A model generated the notes under the pieces. It was not told where the DNA came from. It did not search any database and saw nothing but the letters and a program-made list of their open reading frames with translations. The position numbers were made by a program, and so were the translations under genes. Below, piece after piece: positions 32,229 through 40,648 of a DNA stretch of 54,629 nucleotides. Each line of letters starts with the position of its first letter. Positions within the stretch are counted from its first letter, which is position 1. Source of the stretch: a virus; IMG/VR virus record IMGVR_UViG_3300038696_000641, positions 1 to 54,629 of that record; one strand, 5' to 3'.

Positions 32229-33236
32229 TTAAACGTCCATGGAAGCGAAGGCTTCGGCTTCTTCTGGTGGCATCTGATCTATGATCCGCTCGTATTCGAA
32301 CGCATCAGCGCTTTTGAGACGCTGGGCCAGTGCCGAGTATTTGCCATCGGACACCGAGGTTTGCTGCGCGGCTGGCACGTTTGCCAATGTGCGCGGCGCT
32401 TTGTCCCCTGCCCGCTTTTTGGGTGCGGGCTTGGGTGCTGGCTTCAGGTCTGCCTTGGCCTCTGCTTTGGGTGCTGTTGCCTTGCTCTTGAGGGCTGGCA
32501 CCTCGATGCCATCGTCCAGTGCATCGGCGGCATAGAGGCGATGGGCCTTTTCCAGCATTTGCTGGTGCGTCTTGTTGGCCATGCGCGGATCTGCGGTCAC
32601 TTCCTCCACAAAGAGGTTGAAGTTGTCCTTGTGCGTTGCGTCTGCAAGCTCTGGATAGGCTTTGAAGTATTCTCCGGCAGTGTTCATGAACGCGGACAGG
32701 ACTTGATCGTTCTGGCGTTCCAGCACGGCTTTTTCGGCAATCAGGTCTTTGCTTTGGTTATCGACCTCTTTGACCTTCGCCATGTATTCCTCACGGGTCA
32801 GGTTGCCTTCTTCCCAGTCATCGAATGCGGCTTCTTTTGCCTTTTCGAGCGTGTCCATTTCAGTATCGAACACCGAAAGGTCCATGATCTGCGTGGATGA
32901 TGCAGGCGCGGCTTTGTCCTGGTCATCTTCGGCTATATCACCGGCACCTTCTTGGGCTTCTTCGGCTCCCTGTGCTTCTTGGGATTGAACTTCACCGGCT
33001 TCATCGGCATCTGGATCATCCCCTTCACCGTTTTCGTCTTCACCGAGCAGGGCTGCGCGCTCTTCATCGCTGAGAAGGCGCATGTCTTCTTCGGTAAATC
33101 CGTCATCGTCATCGGCTCCGTCTTCTGCATTCAGATCAAGCGTGTCCTCGCTTTCGGTTTCTTCACCGTCAGTCTGGTCTTCTGCTTTCACCTGATCGTC
33201 AGTTGTCAGGTCGTCCTTGGTGTCTTCTTCGGCCAT
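32229..33236 (-). CDS. Capsid scaffolding protein
   Basis: This 335-residue, very acidic protein starts with about 120 residues rich in Asp and Glu, continues with long predicted helices (about 125-230) and ends in a Lys/Ala/Pro region and a short helical tail. It lies between portal and capsid genes. That composition and position are typical of scaffolding proteins, which guide capsid assembly and then leave. No protease motif is visible, so it is unlikely to be the maturation protease. Confidence 0.78.
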   Translation of the reverse strand: MAEEDTKDDLTTDDQVKAEDQTDGEETESEDTLDLNAEDGADDDDGFTEEDMRLLSDEERAALLGEDENGEGDDPDADEAGEVQSQEAQGAEEAQEGAGDIAEDDQDKAAPASSTQIMDLSVFDTEMDTLEKAKEAAFDDWEEGNLTREEYMAKVKEVDNQSKDLIAEKAVLERQNDQVLSAFMNTAGEYFKAYPELADATHKDNFNLFVEEVTADPRMANKTHQQMLEKAHRLYAADALDDGIEVPALKSKATAPKAEAKADLKPAPKPAPKKRAGDKAPRTLANVPAAQQTSVSDGKYSALAQRLKSADAFEYERIIDQMPPEEAEAFASMDV

Positions 33237-33245
33237 GGTGTCCTC

Positions 33246-33440
33246 CTATGGCGTGGGTTGGTGTTTTTGGGTGAACTGGTCGACTGCTTGCGCATGCACC
33301 CATCCGTCGCGCCAGTTGGCGTGATCGCCCGGCCAGTCGTCGGCGTGGAAAGGCGCTGTGCGCTCATGGGGATTGGCAGACGCATCGAGATTGTCCCGAT
33401 ACGCCTGCTGTCCTGCGTGGAATGGCGTCAGGTTATCCAA
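33246..33440 (-). CDS. Small Rmf/CrpP-like protein
   Basis: This 64-residue protein has the pattern GQQAYRDNLDASANPH followed by WRDGWVHAQ. A Gly/Ala helix, an NP turn and a W-x2-GW-x2-A helix are the hallmark of ribosome-modulation-factor/CrpP-like small proteins. The start is TTG at 33440 with AGGAAGG eight bases upstream, overlapping the portal gene's stop by eight bases. Rmf dimerises ribosomes; phage members are uncharacterised. The similarity is short and needs profile testing. Confidence 0.5.
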   Translation of the reverse strand: MDNLTPFHAGQQAYRDNLDASANPHERTAPFHADDWPGDHANWRDGWVHAQAVDQFTQKHQPTP

Positions 33441-35769
33441 TCGGCATGCCTTCCTGTGGCATTGGCTGCTGTGGTTGGTCCTGTGCCTGCATGGCCTGCT
33501 GTTCCGCTATAGCCTGCTCTTGTGCGGCTATGGCTTGCTCCTCGATCGCCTGCTGTTCTGCGGCTGCGGCTTGTGCGGCTTCGTCCTGCGGTGACAGATA
33601 CCCTGAGCGATTCAGCACGTTGTCCACGACTGGGATCGCGGGCTTGGCGTTGATAATGCTGAGAGCCAGCTCCAAAGCGTCCTTTTGCGTCTTGATGTTG
33701 TCTTGCGGCATGCCTTTGAGAAGCTTTTGCGCCTCGGCCATGGTCTTTTCGGCGCGTGCCTGCTTTTCGGCGGCCTCGCCTTCGACCTTTGCCAGATTTG
33801 CCATGGCTGCACGCTGTTCCATCTCGCCTTGCGCCTGCTTGGCCTGTTCGCGGGCCTCGCGCTCTGGGTCTGGCGTATCGGGATCGGCGTCGGGGTCTTC
33901 CATGCCGGTCATCTGGCGAATGCGGTTTACGACTTCCTCGCCTGCGGGCAGGTCCATCATTTCAACAATGAGGTCGAGCAACACCATGACGATCTGCGGT
34001 GCGACTGGGCCGACCTGCGTGAGAAGCTGCATAAACTGGTCGACGGCTGCTTGGCGCAGGCTGGCGCTCCATGCGTCCTCTGAAATGATGTAGTCTGCCT
34101 TGCTGCGCACAATGTCGTTTTCTGGCAGGCCGTCGTTGACAGTCACGTAGTCAGGCGAACCGCGGCGGTTTGTGATCCGGAAGGTCTTTTCCTCGGTCAT
34201 AAACTGTTCAATGAGGCTGAGGGTCTTTTCGCCGTGTATCTGGCGGGCCAGACGCAAGTTGTCGAACATCTTGGCTGTGGACATGGCACCTTGGCTCTGG
34301 CGCGCCTCGATGGCCTTGCCGCTGGTGGCGTTGGTGGTGCGCCCCATGGCTTCGTCTGTGATGCCTGACAGGGTTTGCACCATCGACATGGACAGGTTCA
34401 TGATATCAAGATGCGCCGATGCTAGTTCGCGGTCGCTGTTGATTTCCAGATGCTTGCCCGGGTTCTTTACGATGATCGCGTCAGCGCGGCCGATTTCTTC
34501 CTCAAACTCGTCCAGATCATCCACGGCGCCCTTGTCCATGATCACCTTGTTGGAGTTGATGATGGATAGAGCCTTGGACAATCGCTTGTTGAGGTCTTTC
34601 TGGGCGCTGATCATGCCGCGAATGATGCCGTATGGCGTGCCGTCTGATGACTTCCGGTATCCCCATAGCGGCGTGAACGGGTATCTGTTGTGGCGGTATG
34701 GGCTGGGTGACAGCCAAAGCACGCCCTTAAGGGTCATGATCATCACGTACATGCGCTGCGTCAGGCGCTTTCGGACTTCGCCAAAGCCGGATGCAACCGA
34801 GGCTTGGTGGCCGATGCTTTCAGGATCAAAGATTTCGCCTGCAAACTCGCCGCCTGCCATGCGGTCTTCCATGACGGGTATCTTGAACCATGCCTCTATC
34901 AACCGCACGCGGTCGCGTGAGAACGATGGGTTATCGATGGTGTGGTATTGCCCGCCAGCAAGGTCGCCAAGCTCTTCAATGCTATCCATGGGATCATCGC
35001 CGTGACGATCACCGAATGCGCCCCACTCAAGGTGGCTTGATGTGCTGGCCTCAACGATGCCTGACCGCTCGGGGAACATGGCGCAGGCAGTATCGACGTC
35101 TACCCACTTTGTGCGAAAGATGAACCGCGCGTCTGACAGGTCCAGTTCCTTGGCTGATGTATCGTAGATGACATTGCGCCAGCTTTCATACCGCTCATAG
35201 ATCGGCTCGCCTTCGCTATCGTCCTGCAATCCGCTTTCAATCCAGCCCAGTCCGACCTTTGCCTGTTCTTCAAACGACCGGCTGATATGAAACTCGGTGC
35301 GGTTGACGTCGGACAGGTACTTGAGAAGCTGGCTCTTGCGTTCGGCACTCTGGCGGGAATCCTTGCTGCGTGGCAGGATTTTGTAATCAACGCGGGTCCG
35401 GCGCTCGGTTCCAAGCACCCAGTTGATGCTTTGCGCGATGACGTTGTAGGTCAACGGCTCTTGCCCGCGCGCTTGCAGGACCGCCATGTCCTCTTGTGAC
35501 CACTGCTCATGGTCGTAGTAGGCTTCATCCTGCTCCATGAGGCGGCGTGACTGGCCCTGTGCGTCCAGCTCGCGCAGATAGTGGCTGATCATGCGCTGGT
35601 GCAGCTCTGTGGCGCGCACGCTGTCCATATCGGACTTCACGGCCTTTTCGACGTCACCCATCAACAACAGGTTTGCCGATGGCACCTTGAAACGGTCTTC
35701 GGGGCGCTGGTTTGGCTTGGTATAGCTGTCAATCTGGCTTGGGATTGCGTCGTTGTATTGATCAGGCAT
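33433..35769 (-). CDS. Portal protein, P22-like
   Basis: The ATG at 35769 gives 778 residues, near the size of P22 gp1. Matching features are AYYDHEQWSQEDMAVLQARG, then QEPLTYNVIAQSINWVLGTE (N-terminal wing), YRHNRYPFTPLWGYR in the middle and GITDEAMGR before a long helical barrel. The C-terminus is a Gln/Ala-rich coiled coil ending GMPIG. The portal is the dodecameric ring through which DNA enters and leaves and to which the tail attaches. It starts just before the stop of the preceding small gene. Confidence 0.9.
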   Translation of the reverse strand: MPDQYNDAIPSQIDSYTKPNQRPEDRFKVPSANLLLMGDVEKAVKSDMDSVRATELHQRMISHYLRELDAQGQSRRLMEQDEAYYDHEQWSQEDMAVLQARGQEPLTYNVIAQSINWVLGTERRTRVDYKILPRSKDSRQSAERKSQLLKYLSDVNRTEFHISRSFEEQAKVGLGWIESGLQDDSEGEPIYERYESWRNVIYDTSAKELDLSDARFIFRTKWVDVDTACAMFPERSGIVEASTSSHLEWGAFGDRHGDDPMDSIEELGDLAGGQYHTIDNPSFSRDRVRLIEAWFKIPVMEDRMAGGEFAGEIFDPESIGHQASVASGFGEVRKRLTQRMYVMIMTLKGVLWLSPSPYRHNRYPFTPLWGYRKSSDGTPYGIIRGMISAQKDLNKRLSKALSIINSNKVIMDKGAVDDLDEFEEEIGRADAIIVKNPGKHLEINSDRELASAHLDIMNLSMSMVQTLSGITDEAMGRTTNATSGKAIEARQSQGAMSTAKMFDNLRLARQIHGEKTLSLIEQFMTEEKTFRITNRRGSPDYVTVNDGLPENDIVRSKADYIISEDAWSASLRQAAVDQFMQLLTQVGPVAPQIVMVLLDLIVEMMDLPAGEEVVNRIRQMTGMEDPDADPDTPDPEREAREQAKQAQGEMEQRAAMANLAKVEGEAAEKQARAEKTMAEAQKLLKGMPQDNIKTQKDALELALSIINAKPAIPVVDNVLNRSGYLSPQDEAAQAAAAEQQAIEEQAIAAQEQAIAEQQAMQAQDQPQQPMPQEGMPIG

Positions 35770-36238
35770 GGTCTTTGACCTCACGGTGGACTTCTTGTCC
35801 GGTGTCATTGTTGGTGATGATCAGGTCGGCTGCGACTTCCATGCCTTCGCGTGGCATTGGCGGCAGGGCCAGCAATTCGCCCATCAGGTCGCGCACGATG
35901 CTGACGATCTTGATCACGTTCTTGATGTTGTTGGGGTTGAACCCGAGATTGGCGCAGAAGATCGCGGCTGTGATGGCAACGTCACCTTCGTCGCCTGTCT
36001 CTTCGGCCCACCGCCAAGCGTCGTCTTGCAGGATCACGCAAGGCGTGATGCGCTCATGGTTGATCCGGTCCACACGCGGGGTCAGCACCATGCAACGCTG
36101 GCCGGTGAGAAAGTTCCACGTCAGCCAGATCAACACGTCGCCACGCGAATAGACGGCATGGTTCTTGGTCAGGTCGTATGGGGCTCTGTATTCGCTGCCA
36201 CCCGCGTTTGAATGGCCGATTGATTGGTGCTGTGTCAT
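35762..36238 (-). CDS. Hypothetical protein between terminase and portal
   Basis: The ATG at 36238 overlaps the terminase stop (ATGA) and gives 158 residues; an upstream in-frame start would lie inside the terminase gene. I do not recognise a family. The middle has two hydrophobic strands (DVLIWLTWNFLTGQRCMVL) and the C-terminal part is acidic and helical. Strict coupling to terminase and portal suggests a packaging accessory. Its last codons overlap the portal start by eight bases. Confidence 0.6.
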   Translation of the reverse strand: MTQHQSIGHSNAGGSEYRAPYDLTKNHAVYSRGDVLIWLTWNFLTGQRCMVLTPRVDRINHERITPCVILQDDAWRWAEETGDEGDVAITAAIFCANLGFNPNNIKNVIKIVSIVRDLMGELLALPPMPREGMEVAADLIITNNDTGQEVHREVKDHA

Positions 36239-37839
36239 ACCCACATGCCTCCCTTTGGTCTGTTTCTGCGGCGCGGACGTGTCGGGCCTGAGATGATGGT
36301 TGGGTCGTAGCCTTGGGCCCACTGGCGGAATGCGTCAGCGGCCTCTGAATGGCCTGTCAGTTTCTCTGGCTCGTTTGTGAAAACGCCGAGTGTCGAGTTC
36401 CATTTTTTGCGGTAAAGGCGCAGGTGTTCGAGCCCATCTTTGCAGCCTTCGGCGTCGAACCATGCTTCATTGAATTTTGCGCGCGTCTGGTTGATGCCGT
36501 GCAGAAGCTCGTGGACCCGCGGAACAACATTGAAATGCCAGTCGGGTGCGAGCTGCCGCAGGTCATCGATAGGGGCCCGGACACCATCCATGGTCTGACG
36601 TTTGTTTTCGGCATCGTGCGGCAGGTAATGCGCGCCGAAGAGAAAGCCTGTCTCGCGCAGTTCCTTGATGAAATGAGCGTAACCGAGCGACCAACCCTCG
36701 ATGTACCGCAAGAACCGGTGCTGTGCGCCGACATGCTGCATGATCCAGACGCCAGTGCCATCCGATGCGCCGATGTCCCAAAAGGTATGACAAAGAATGC
36801 CTTCGATGTGGGGTATTGTCGTGATGCGGCGCTCTTTTCGCAGCATGACGAACTGTCTGGCAAAGAACGTGCCTTCGGTGGACTTCTGCCAGCACTCTTT
36901 GCTGGTCGACGGCATTTCCCGCCACATCTGCTCTTGATCGCCCGCGAAGTCGTTCTCGCGGCGCAGGACATACCATGCGCGCTGTCGTAGGCTGATCTTT
37001 GCGCCCGTTTCCGCCTCGACCTCGGCAAAGTATTCGTGATCAGCGTCCGTGAATGTCACGCCTTCAGGATTGGACTCGTATTCGCCTGCCTTCCACCAGG
37101 GGAAGAAGTGGAAGGCCCACTCTTCCCCCTTGAGCTTTTCACCTGAATCGAACAATTCCTCGGCGCGGGTTGTCATTTCATAGAAGGCACCCTCGCTGCC
37201 CTCTGCGGTGCTTTCGATCACTGCGACGCCTTTACTGGGGACAGATGGCAGTGAGCCTGTGACGATCTCTGCGGCTTTCTGGGGTTGCTTGGCGGCAACC
37301 TTGCCCATCTCGGACACGTGCAGCCTGTGAAACGTGCCGGATCGCGCTGATACGGTCACTTCGATCGCGCTGTTGTTATGCTCGAACACCAGCTCTTCGG
37401 CTGACTGGCGCAATAGGCCCATAGCGCCATCTCGCGCCCATTCCGGCATCCGGTTGTAGGCAAACAAAACCTTGTCACGCAGGATGCGCTCTGCGGCGTT
37501 CTTGGTGTGGGCGATGATGCAGCAACGCTGGTCTGCATTGAATAGCGCATGATCGAGCCAAAGGATCGCTATGAGCGTTGTGAACCCGAGCTGTCGAGCT
37601 TTAAGGATGATGTTGCGATAGTGCAGCTTCTTGAGGAAAGCGCGTTGTGACTGGTTGGGGATGAATGGCATGACGTATGCTGTGCTGTCGTCGTCGCCTT
37701 CGTCCTCTTTGGCCATGATGCAGTAGAGCTGGCCTGAGAAAATTCGCCACTCCCAGCAATTAAGGCACGCAACGATTTCATCATGCGTCTTGGGAATGAA
37801 TGACGGATCAATCTTTGGAGGCGAAGCGAGCGCGTTCAT
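36235..37839 (-). CDS. Terminase large subunit
   Basis: This 534-residue DNA-packaging motor has a Walker A-like KARQLGFTT (80-88), a Walker B with catalytic Glu in HVSE (174-177), and the coupling segment VAVIESTAEGSEGAFYE (206-221). The C-terminal nuclease domain begins near FWDIGASDGTG, with Asp355 and Asp360 as likely metal ligands. It cuts concatemers and drives DNA into the prohead through the portal. The small subunit precedes it with a one-base overlap (TGATG). Confidence 0.94.
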   Translation of the reverse strand: MNALASPPKIDPSFIPKTHDEIVACLNCWEWRIFSGQLYCIMAKEDEGDDDSTAYVMPFIPNQSQRAFLKKLHYRNIILKARQLGFTTLIAILWLDHALFNADQRCCIIAHTKNAAERILRDKVLFAYNRMPEWARDGAMGLLRQSAEELVFEHNNSAIEVTVSARSGTFHRLHVSEMGKVAAKQPQKAAEIVTGSLPSVPSKGVAVIESTAEGSEGAFYEMTTRAEELFDSGEKLKGEEWAFHFFPWWKAGEYESNPEGVTFTDADHEYFAEVEAETGAKISLRQRAWYVLRRENDFAGDQEQMWREMPSTSKECWQKSTEGTFFARQFVMLRKERRITTIPHIEGILCHTFWDIGASDGTGVWIMQHVGAQHRFLRYIEGWSLGYAHFIKELRETGFLFGAHYLPHDAENKRQTMDGVRAPIDDLRQLAPDWHFNVVPRVHELLHGINQTRAKFNEAWFDAEGCKDGLEHLRLYRKKWNSTLGVFTNEPEKLTGHSEAADAFRQWAQGYDPTIISGPTRPRRRNRPKGGMWV

Positions 37840-38414
37840 CAGTCGTCGTCTTCCGCCGTCGCAATCGGGGCTGCGCTGCCGCGCTTGGATATCTCCTGAA
37901 TTGCGAGAGCAAGGCGATCAACGACTTCGTTCTTAGACGTGTCGCTCATGCCAAGATATGTGCCCAGCTTCTCAAGTGCCTTGAGCCGGTCCATTGGCTT
38001 GACCTTGACGGTAATGATTTCCTTGTCGGGCTGATTTTGGTCGCCTTTCCCTTTGCCGGGTTCGCGTCGGATGACTGCTGTTGTGTCTTCAAGCAGGTCC
38101 AGTTCTTCCTCGGTGCAGTCGGACAGGTCGATTACAGGAAGACCTTCATCATCCACGCGGATGAATTTGCTCATGCCTGTGAAGGCGATTCGCTCATACT
38201 CCGCAATGACGTCATCGAGTGTCTTAGCCGCTCGCTTCGCCCCTTCTTCGGAAAGCTGCTTAACGCGGGCTATGACCTTTTCATTTCCTTTCAGGCGGGA
38301 TGCGTTGCCATCGTTCTTCTTAAAGCCTGCTTCAACGTATGCGGCGCTGGCAGATAAGCCCAAAGCCATGCCCTGTGCGAACTTTTCATGCTTTGGATTG
38401 GATAGAACGCCCAT
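37839..38414 (-). CDS. Terminase small subunit
   Basis: This 191-residue protein has an N-terminal helix-turn-helix region (NPKHEKFAQGMALGLSASAA, then YVEAGFKKNDGNASRLKGNE) matching the Terminase_2 family, then a helical oligomerisation region and an acidic tail (AEDDD). It recognises the packaging site and presents DNA to the large subunit. It is the first gene of the late leftward block. The recurring near-palindrome starts four bases before its ATG, so control should be direct. Confidence 0.9.
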   Translation of the reverse strand: MGVLSNPKHEKFAQGMALGLSASAAYVEAGFKKNDGNASRLKGNEKVIARVKQLSEEGAKRAAKTLDDVIAEYERIAFTGMSKFIRVDDEGLPVIDLSDCTEEELDLLEDTTAVIRREPGKGKGDQNQPDKEIITVKVKPMDRLKALEKLGTYLGMSDTSKNEVVDRLALAIQEISKRGSAAPIATAEDDD

Positions 38415-38417
38415 TTT

Positions 38418-38433
38418 ATACCATATCTTGTGT
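38418..38433 (-). promoter_or_regulatory. Recurring 16-bp near-palindrome (copy abutting terminase start)
   Basis: ACACAAGATATGGTAT on the minus strand, identical to the copy at 32002-32017, ends four bases before the terminase small-subunit ATG. A bound protein or the transcript start here would directly affect initiation. Confidence 0.6.
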
Positions 38434-38458
38434 CTGATGCCCGCTTATGGGGTCACAT

Positions 38459-38474
38459 ATACAACATATAGTAT
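38459..38474 (+). promoter_or_regulatory. Second near-palindrome in the terminase upstream gap
   Basis: ATACAACATATAGTAT matches 13 of 16 bases of the repeated site but in the opposite orientation. It lies 26 bases from the first copy, in an AT-rich stretch that probably contains the late promoter. Confidence 0.4.
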
Positions 38475-38506
38475 CTTCAATAAAGCATTACCGTTTGAAT
38501 GAAAAA

Positions 38507-38531
38507 ACCCGCCTCACATAAGTGGGCGGGT
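38507..38531 (-). terminator. Rho-independent terminator of the early leftward operon
   Basis: ACCCGCC and GGCGGGT form a 7-bp stem, extended by CAC/GTG around an ATAA loop, and six T follow on the minus strand. It separates the early genes (38598-47744) from the late genes starting at 38414. Confidence 0.85.
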
Positions 38532-38597
38532 CTTGATGTATTCCGCACTCAATACGACTGCGGCGGATAACTGCTGTTAGGCTATGGCTTCATGCAA

Positions 38598-38840
38598 TCA
38601 GTATTGCTCCCAAGCATCACGGTCGCAGTGAAGGTTTTGAGCCAGTCCTTCCGCGCAGATGCGGGCGGCGTCATAGGTTTCATGATCAGCTTCATTGTTT
38701 ATATCAAATGATTGCTCTGGGTCGTCTGGCGTATCGACGCGAATATACGTTGACCACCCATCAGCCTGCTTATGGTTATCTGTGTATTCGGTTGAACCAT
38801 CAGGCAGTGCTTTGAAGGCGTGCATATGAACGGTAATCAT
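38598..38840 (-). CDS. Hypothetical early protein, 80 residues
   Basis: This small acidic protein has no recognised domain. It contains GWSTYIRVDTPDDPEQSFDI (about residues 28-47) and a C-terminal Cys pair (ARICAEGLAQNLHCDRD). It is the last gene of the early leftward operon, directly before its terminator, and overlaps the preceding gene's stop (ATGA). Expression early in infection or from the prophage is expected. Confidence 0.55.
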   Translation of the reverse strand: MITVHMHAFKALPDGSTEYTDNHKQADGWSTYIRVDTPDDPEQSFDINNEADHETYDAARICAEGLAQNLHCDRDAWEQY

Positions 38841-39349
38841 TCCGATACCTCCATATCCAAAGCCAGCAAATTTGCGGTTTCTAAGGCCTTCTCAAGCGCC
38901 TCTGCTTCTGCTTGCTTTTGCGCGTACCGCAAACGATCTGCAATTTGGGCTTCTTCCCACTGTGCAACGGTCATGTATTCATGGCCTTTGTCGCCGTAGT
39001 ATGCCCGCAGCTCTTCACCAGTCTCAATGTCATAAGGTAATGCGCTGTCTTCGGCTCCACAATTTCCGCAGAAGCTATCGCCCGACGGATCGCCGTCGCT
39101 TTCATATGATTGCGTTTCATCGTCAAATTGGGTTGTGGAGTCCCAATACACCCAGCCTTCCGCCTCGTCGCAGTTGCGACATTTGTATGTGATCTTGCGA
39201 CTGTCCGAGCTTGGTGTAAGCCGGTCGATCTGGGCGATGATATCCGCGAGGCTTTTATCCTCCGCATCAGTCGTCATGTCTGTGCGCTCTGCATTCCAGT
39301 GAAGGGCACGCAAGAGATTGGCTTGTTCAAGTGTGATGCGAATGTTCAT
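38837..39349 (-). CDS. Hypothetical early protein with zinc-ribbon-like cysteines
   Basis: This 170-residue protein carries CRNCDEAEGW (about residues 57-66) and CGNCGAE (about 94-100), two Cys-x2-Cys knuckles that should bind zinc together. The N-terminus is helical (EQANLLRALHWNAERTDM), and the C-terminal third is a long helix rich in Ala, Glu and Gln. It overlaps both neighbours by four bases. Nucleic-acid or protein binding is plausible; no enzyme motif is seen. Confidence 0.6.
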   Translation of the reverse strand: MNIRITLEQANLLRALHWNAERTDMTTDAEDKSLADIIAQIDRLTPSSDSRKITYKCRNCDEAEGWVYWDSTTQFDDETQSYESDGDPSGDSFCGNCGAEDSALPYDIETGEELRAYYGDKGHEYMTVAQWEEAQIADRLRYAQKQAEAEALEKALETANLLALDMEVSE

Positions 39350-39810
39350 GATGCCACCTCGACCATTCCTGCCAGTGGCGAGAAGATCATCTGGGGCTCA
39401 TGTGGCGTTTCGCAATGATCGGGATTGTCCCATGCCTCAATGAAGTCCGCCAGCCAGTTTACAATGCCGAAATCGGCAAGCTCATGGTGCGTTGTCGCAT
39501 AGTATTCCGCAAGAACCTCGTCTGCGCTGATGCACGGCAGGCCATGCAGGTTGCAGAAGGCATTGAGCATGTCGGACATTTGATCCAGAACAAGATCACC
39601 GGCGGCGTTGTGCGGCGCATCACAGTGATCGAGAGATACCATGGTTACATCGGCCTCGTCGGGGTTCTTGAAGTGCGCTTGAACACCCAGTGACATGTGG
39701 TGCTTTGCCATCATCTTCTGAACGGGCGTGAAGCCGCTAACCTCAAGGAATGCTTCCAGCGTTGATACCTGCGGGTCACATCCATCAATGAAAAGTGCGA
39801 TATTTGTCAT
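39346..39810 (-). CDS. Hypothetical early protein, 155 residues
   Basis: The ATG at 39810 lies two bases after the preceding stop (TAA), so it is preferred to an upstream start. The protein is acidic with several His and Cys residues and a helix near HHELADFGIVNWLADFIEAW. I do not recognise the family. It overlaps the zinc-ribbon gene (ATGA) and belongs to the same operon. Confidence 0.55.
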   Translation of the reverse strand: MTNIALFIDGCDPQVSTLEAFLEVSGFTPVQKMMAKHHMSLGVQAHFKNPDEADVTMVSLDHCDAPHNAAGDLVLDQMSDMLNAFCNLHGLPCISADEVLAEYYATTHHELADFGIVNWLADFIEAWDNPDHCETPHEPQMIFSPLAGMVEVAS

Positions 39811-39812
39811 GA

Positions 39813-40160
39813 TTACAGGCCCTTTTCTTCGAGTTTCGCTGCCACCATCTCGGCACCAACGATGATGCTGCGGGCCCATGGTGTGTCGGTCATATCGCTG
39901 ATGACTTCGGACGGCAGGTTGCCATGCACCAAGAAGATCGCCGCATGCAGATCGCCGTCACGGACACGCAGGGTGGTTTCATCTGTTGCGGCGACTTCGG
40001 CGGTGATGGCTGCATAGTCATCGGAGCTGCGGATCGCGAACTCTTCCCCGTCATGCACGCTGATCGTGCAGCCAATAGCCAGTGCGTCTTTGATCAGGCG
40101 GTCGATAACCTTGCGCTCATTGCGGTCAAGGTGATCGGGATATGCGGCGTTTTTGGTCAT
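39813..40160 (-). CDS. Hypothetical early protein, 115 residues
   Basis: The protein has an N-terminal helix (ERKVIDRLIKDALAIGCTIS) followed by strands around VHDGEEFAIRSSDDYAAITA, an alpha/beta pattern seen in small phage and plasmid proteins of alphaproteobacteria. No function is known to me. It is the first gene after the AT-rich operator region at 40191-40267 and so probably starts a leftward transcript diverging from the ribbon-helix-helix gene. Confidence 0.55.
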   Translation of the reverse strand: MTKNAAYPDHLDRNERKVIDRLIKDALAIGCTISVHDGEEFAIRSSDDYAAITAEVAATDETTLRVRDGDLHAAIFLVHGNLPSEVISDMTDTPWARSIIVGAEMVAAKLEEKGL

Positions 40161-40190
40161 TCTTTAATCTCCGGCGTTGCGGTTGTTGCG

Positions 40191-40267
40191 TTGTCGTGTG
40201 ATAGGGCATATGCGATATATGTTATACACGTCAATACCGCATATGTGAAATATGTTAAATATGTTAG
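40191..40267 (+). promoter_or_regulatory. AT-rich operator/promoter region with four ATATGTKA repeats
   Basis: Direct copies of ATATGTTA or ATATGTGA start at 40217, 40241, 40250 and 40259, so the last three are spaced nine bases. Two CATATG palindromes also lie here. Ribbon-helix-helix proteins usually bind such tandem short sites in their own promoters, and the gene at 40277 encodes one. Autoregulation is inferred. Confidence 0.5.
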
Positions 40268-40276
40268 GAACCATCC

Positions 40277-40435
40277 ATGGGACGAAAGCCGACGCACCCT
40301 ATCAAGAGGCAAATTTCCTTTGATCAGGACATGATTGACCGCATCGATGATTGGCGCAGGACGCAAACGCCAATCCCGAACTTCTCCGAGGCGCTGCGCG
40401 CACTGGTGGATATGCAACTGGCGTCAAACCCCTGA
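40277..40435 (+). CDS. Ribbon-helix-helix (Arc/CopG-type) DNA-binding protein
   Basis: This 52-residue gene lies opposite to its neighbours. It reads MGRKPTHPIKRQISFDQDMI, followed by two helices, with FSEALRALVDMQL in the second. A short strand (KRQISF), helix, turn and helix with SEALRAL is the standard ribbon-helix-helix plan. The dimer would bind the repeats just upstream. It is shorter than usual gene-finding cut-offs, and a competing minus-strand frame (40157-40417) is poor in comparison. It could repress the early leftward genes that start at 40160. Confidence 0.75.
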   Translation: MGRKPTHPIKRQISFDQDMIDRIDDWRRTQTPIPNFSEALRALVDMQLASNP

Positions 40436-40438
40436 GCA

Positions 40439-40648
40439 TCACAGCCGCCAGTCCAGTTGGCGATCTTCAATCTCGCGCATGAGGTCATCGGCCTTTGGAT
40501 TGCCGTGCCTCTCTGCCGTCTTGTAGCAGTTGAGCAGGTATTCGTCGGACATGTCCTCGATCCAGACAATGCCGTCATGTGACATCCACCTGTCGCGCGG
40601 CAGGCCCTCTTGGGGGTCGTATTCGGGCGTTGACGCAGGCTTACCCAT
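40439..40648 (-). CDS. Hypothetical protein, 69 residues
   Basis: The ATG at 40648 gives MGKPASTPEYDPQEGLPRDR and a C-terminal helix DEYLLNCYKTAERHGNPKAD. No family is recognised. It overlaps the end of the small HTH gene by eight bases, so the two are coupled. Its stop lies three bases from the stop of the convergent ribbon-helix-helix gene, leaving no room for a terminator between. Confidence 0.5.
   Translation of the reverse strand: MGKPASTPEYDPQEGLPRDRWMSHDGIVWIEDMSDEYLLNCYKTAERHGNPKADDLMREIEDRQLDWRL

Noticed and set aside
40157-40417. 86-codon minus-strand frame over the operator region
   Set aside because: It reads AT-rich repeats as Tyr/Thr runs and lies antisense to the better-supported ribbon-helix-helix gene.
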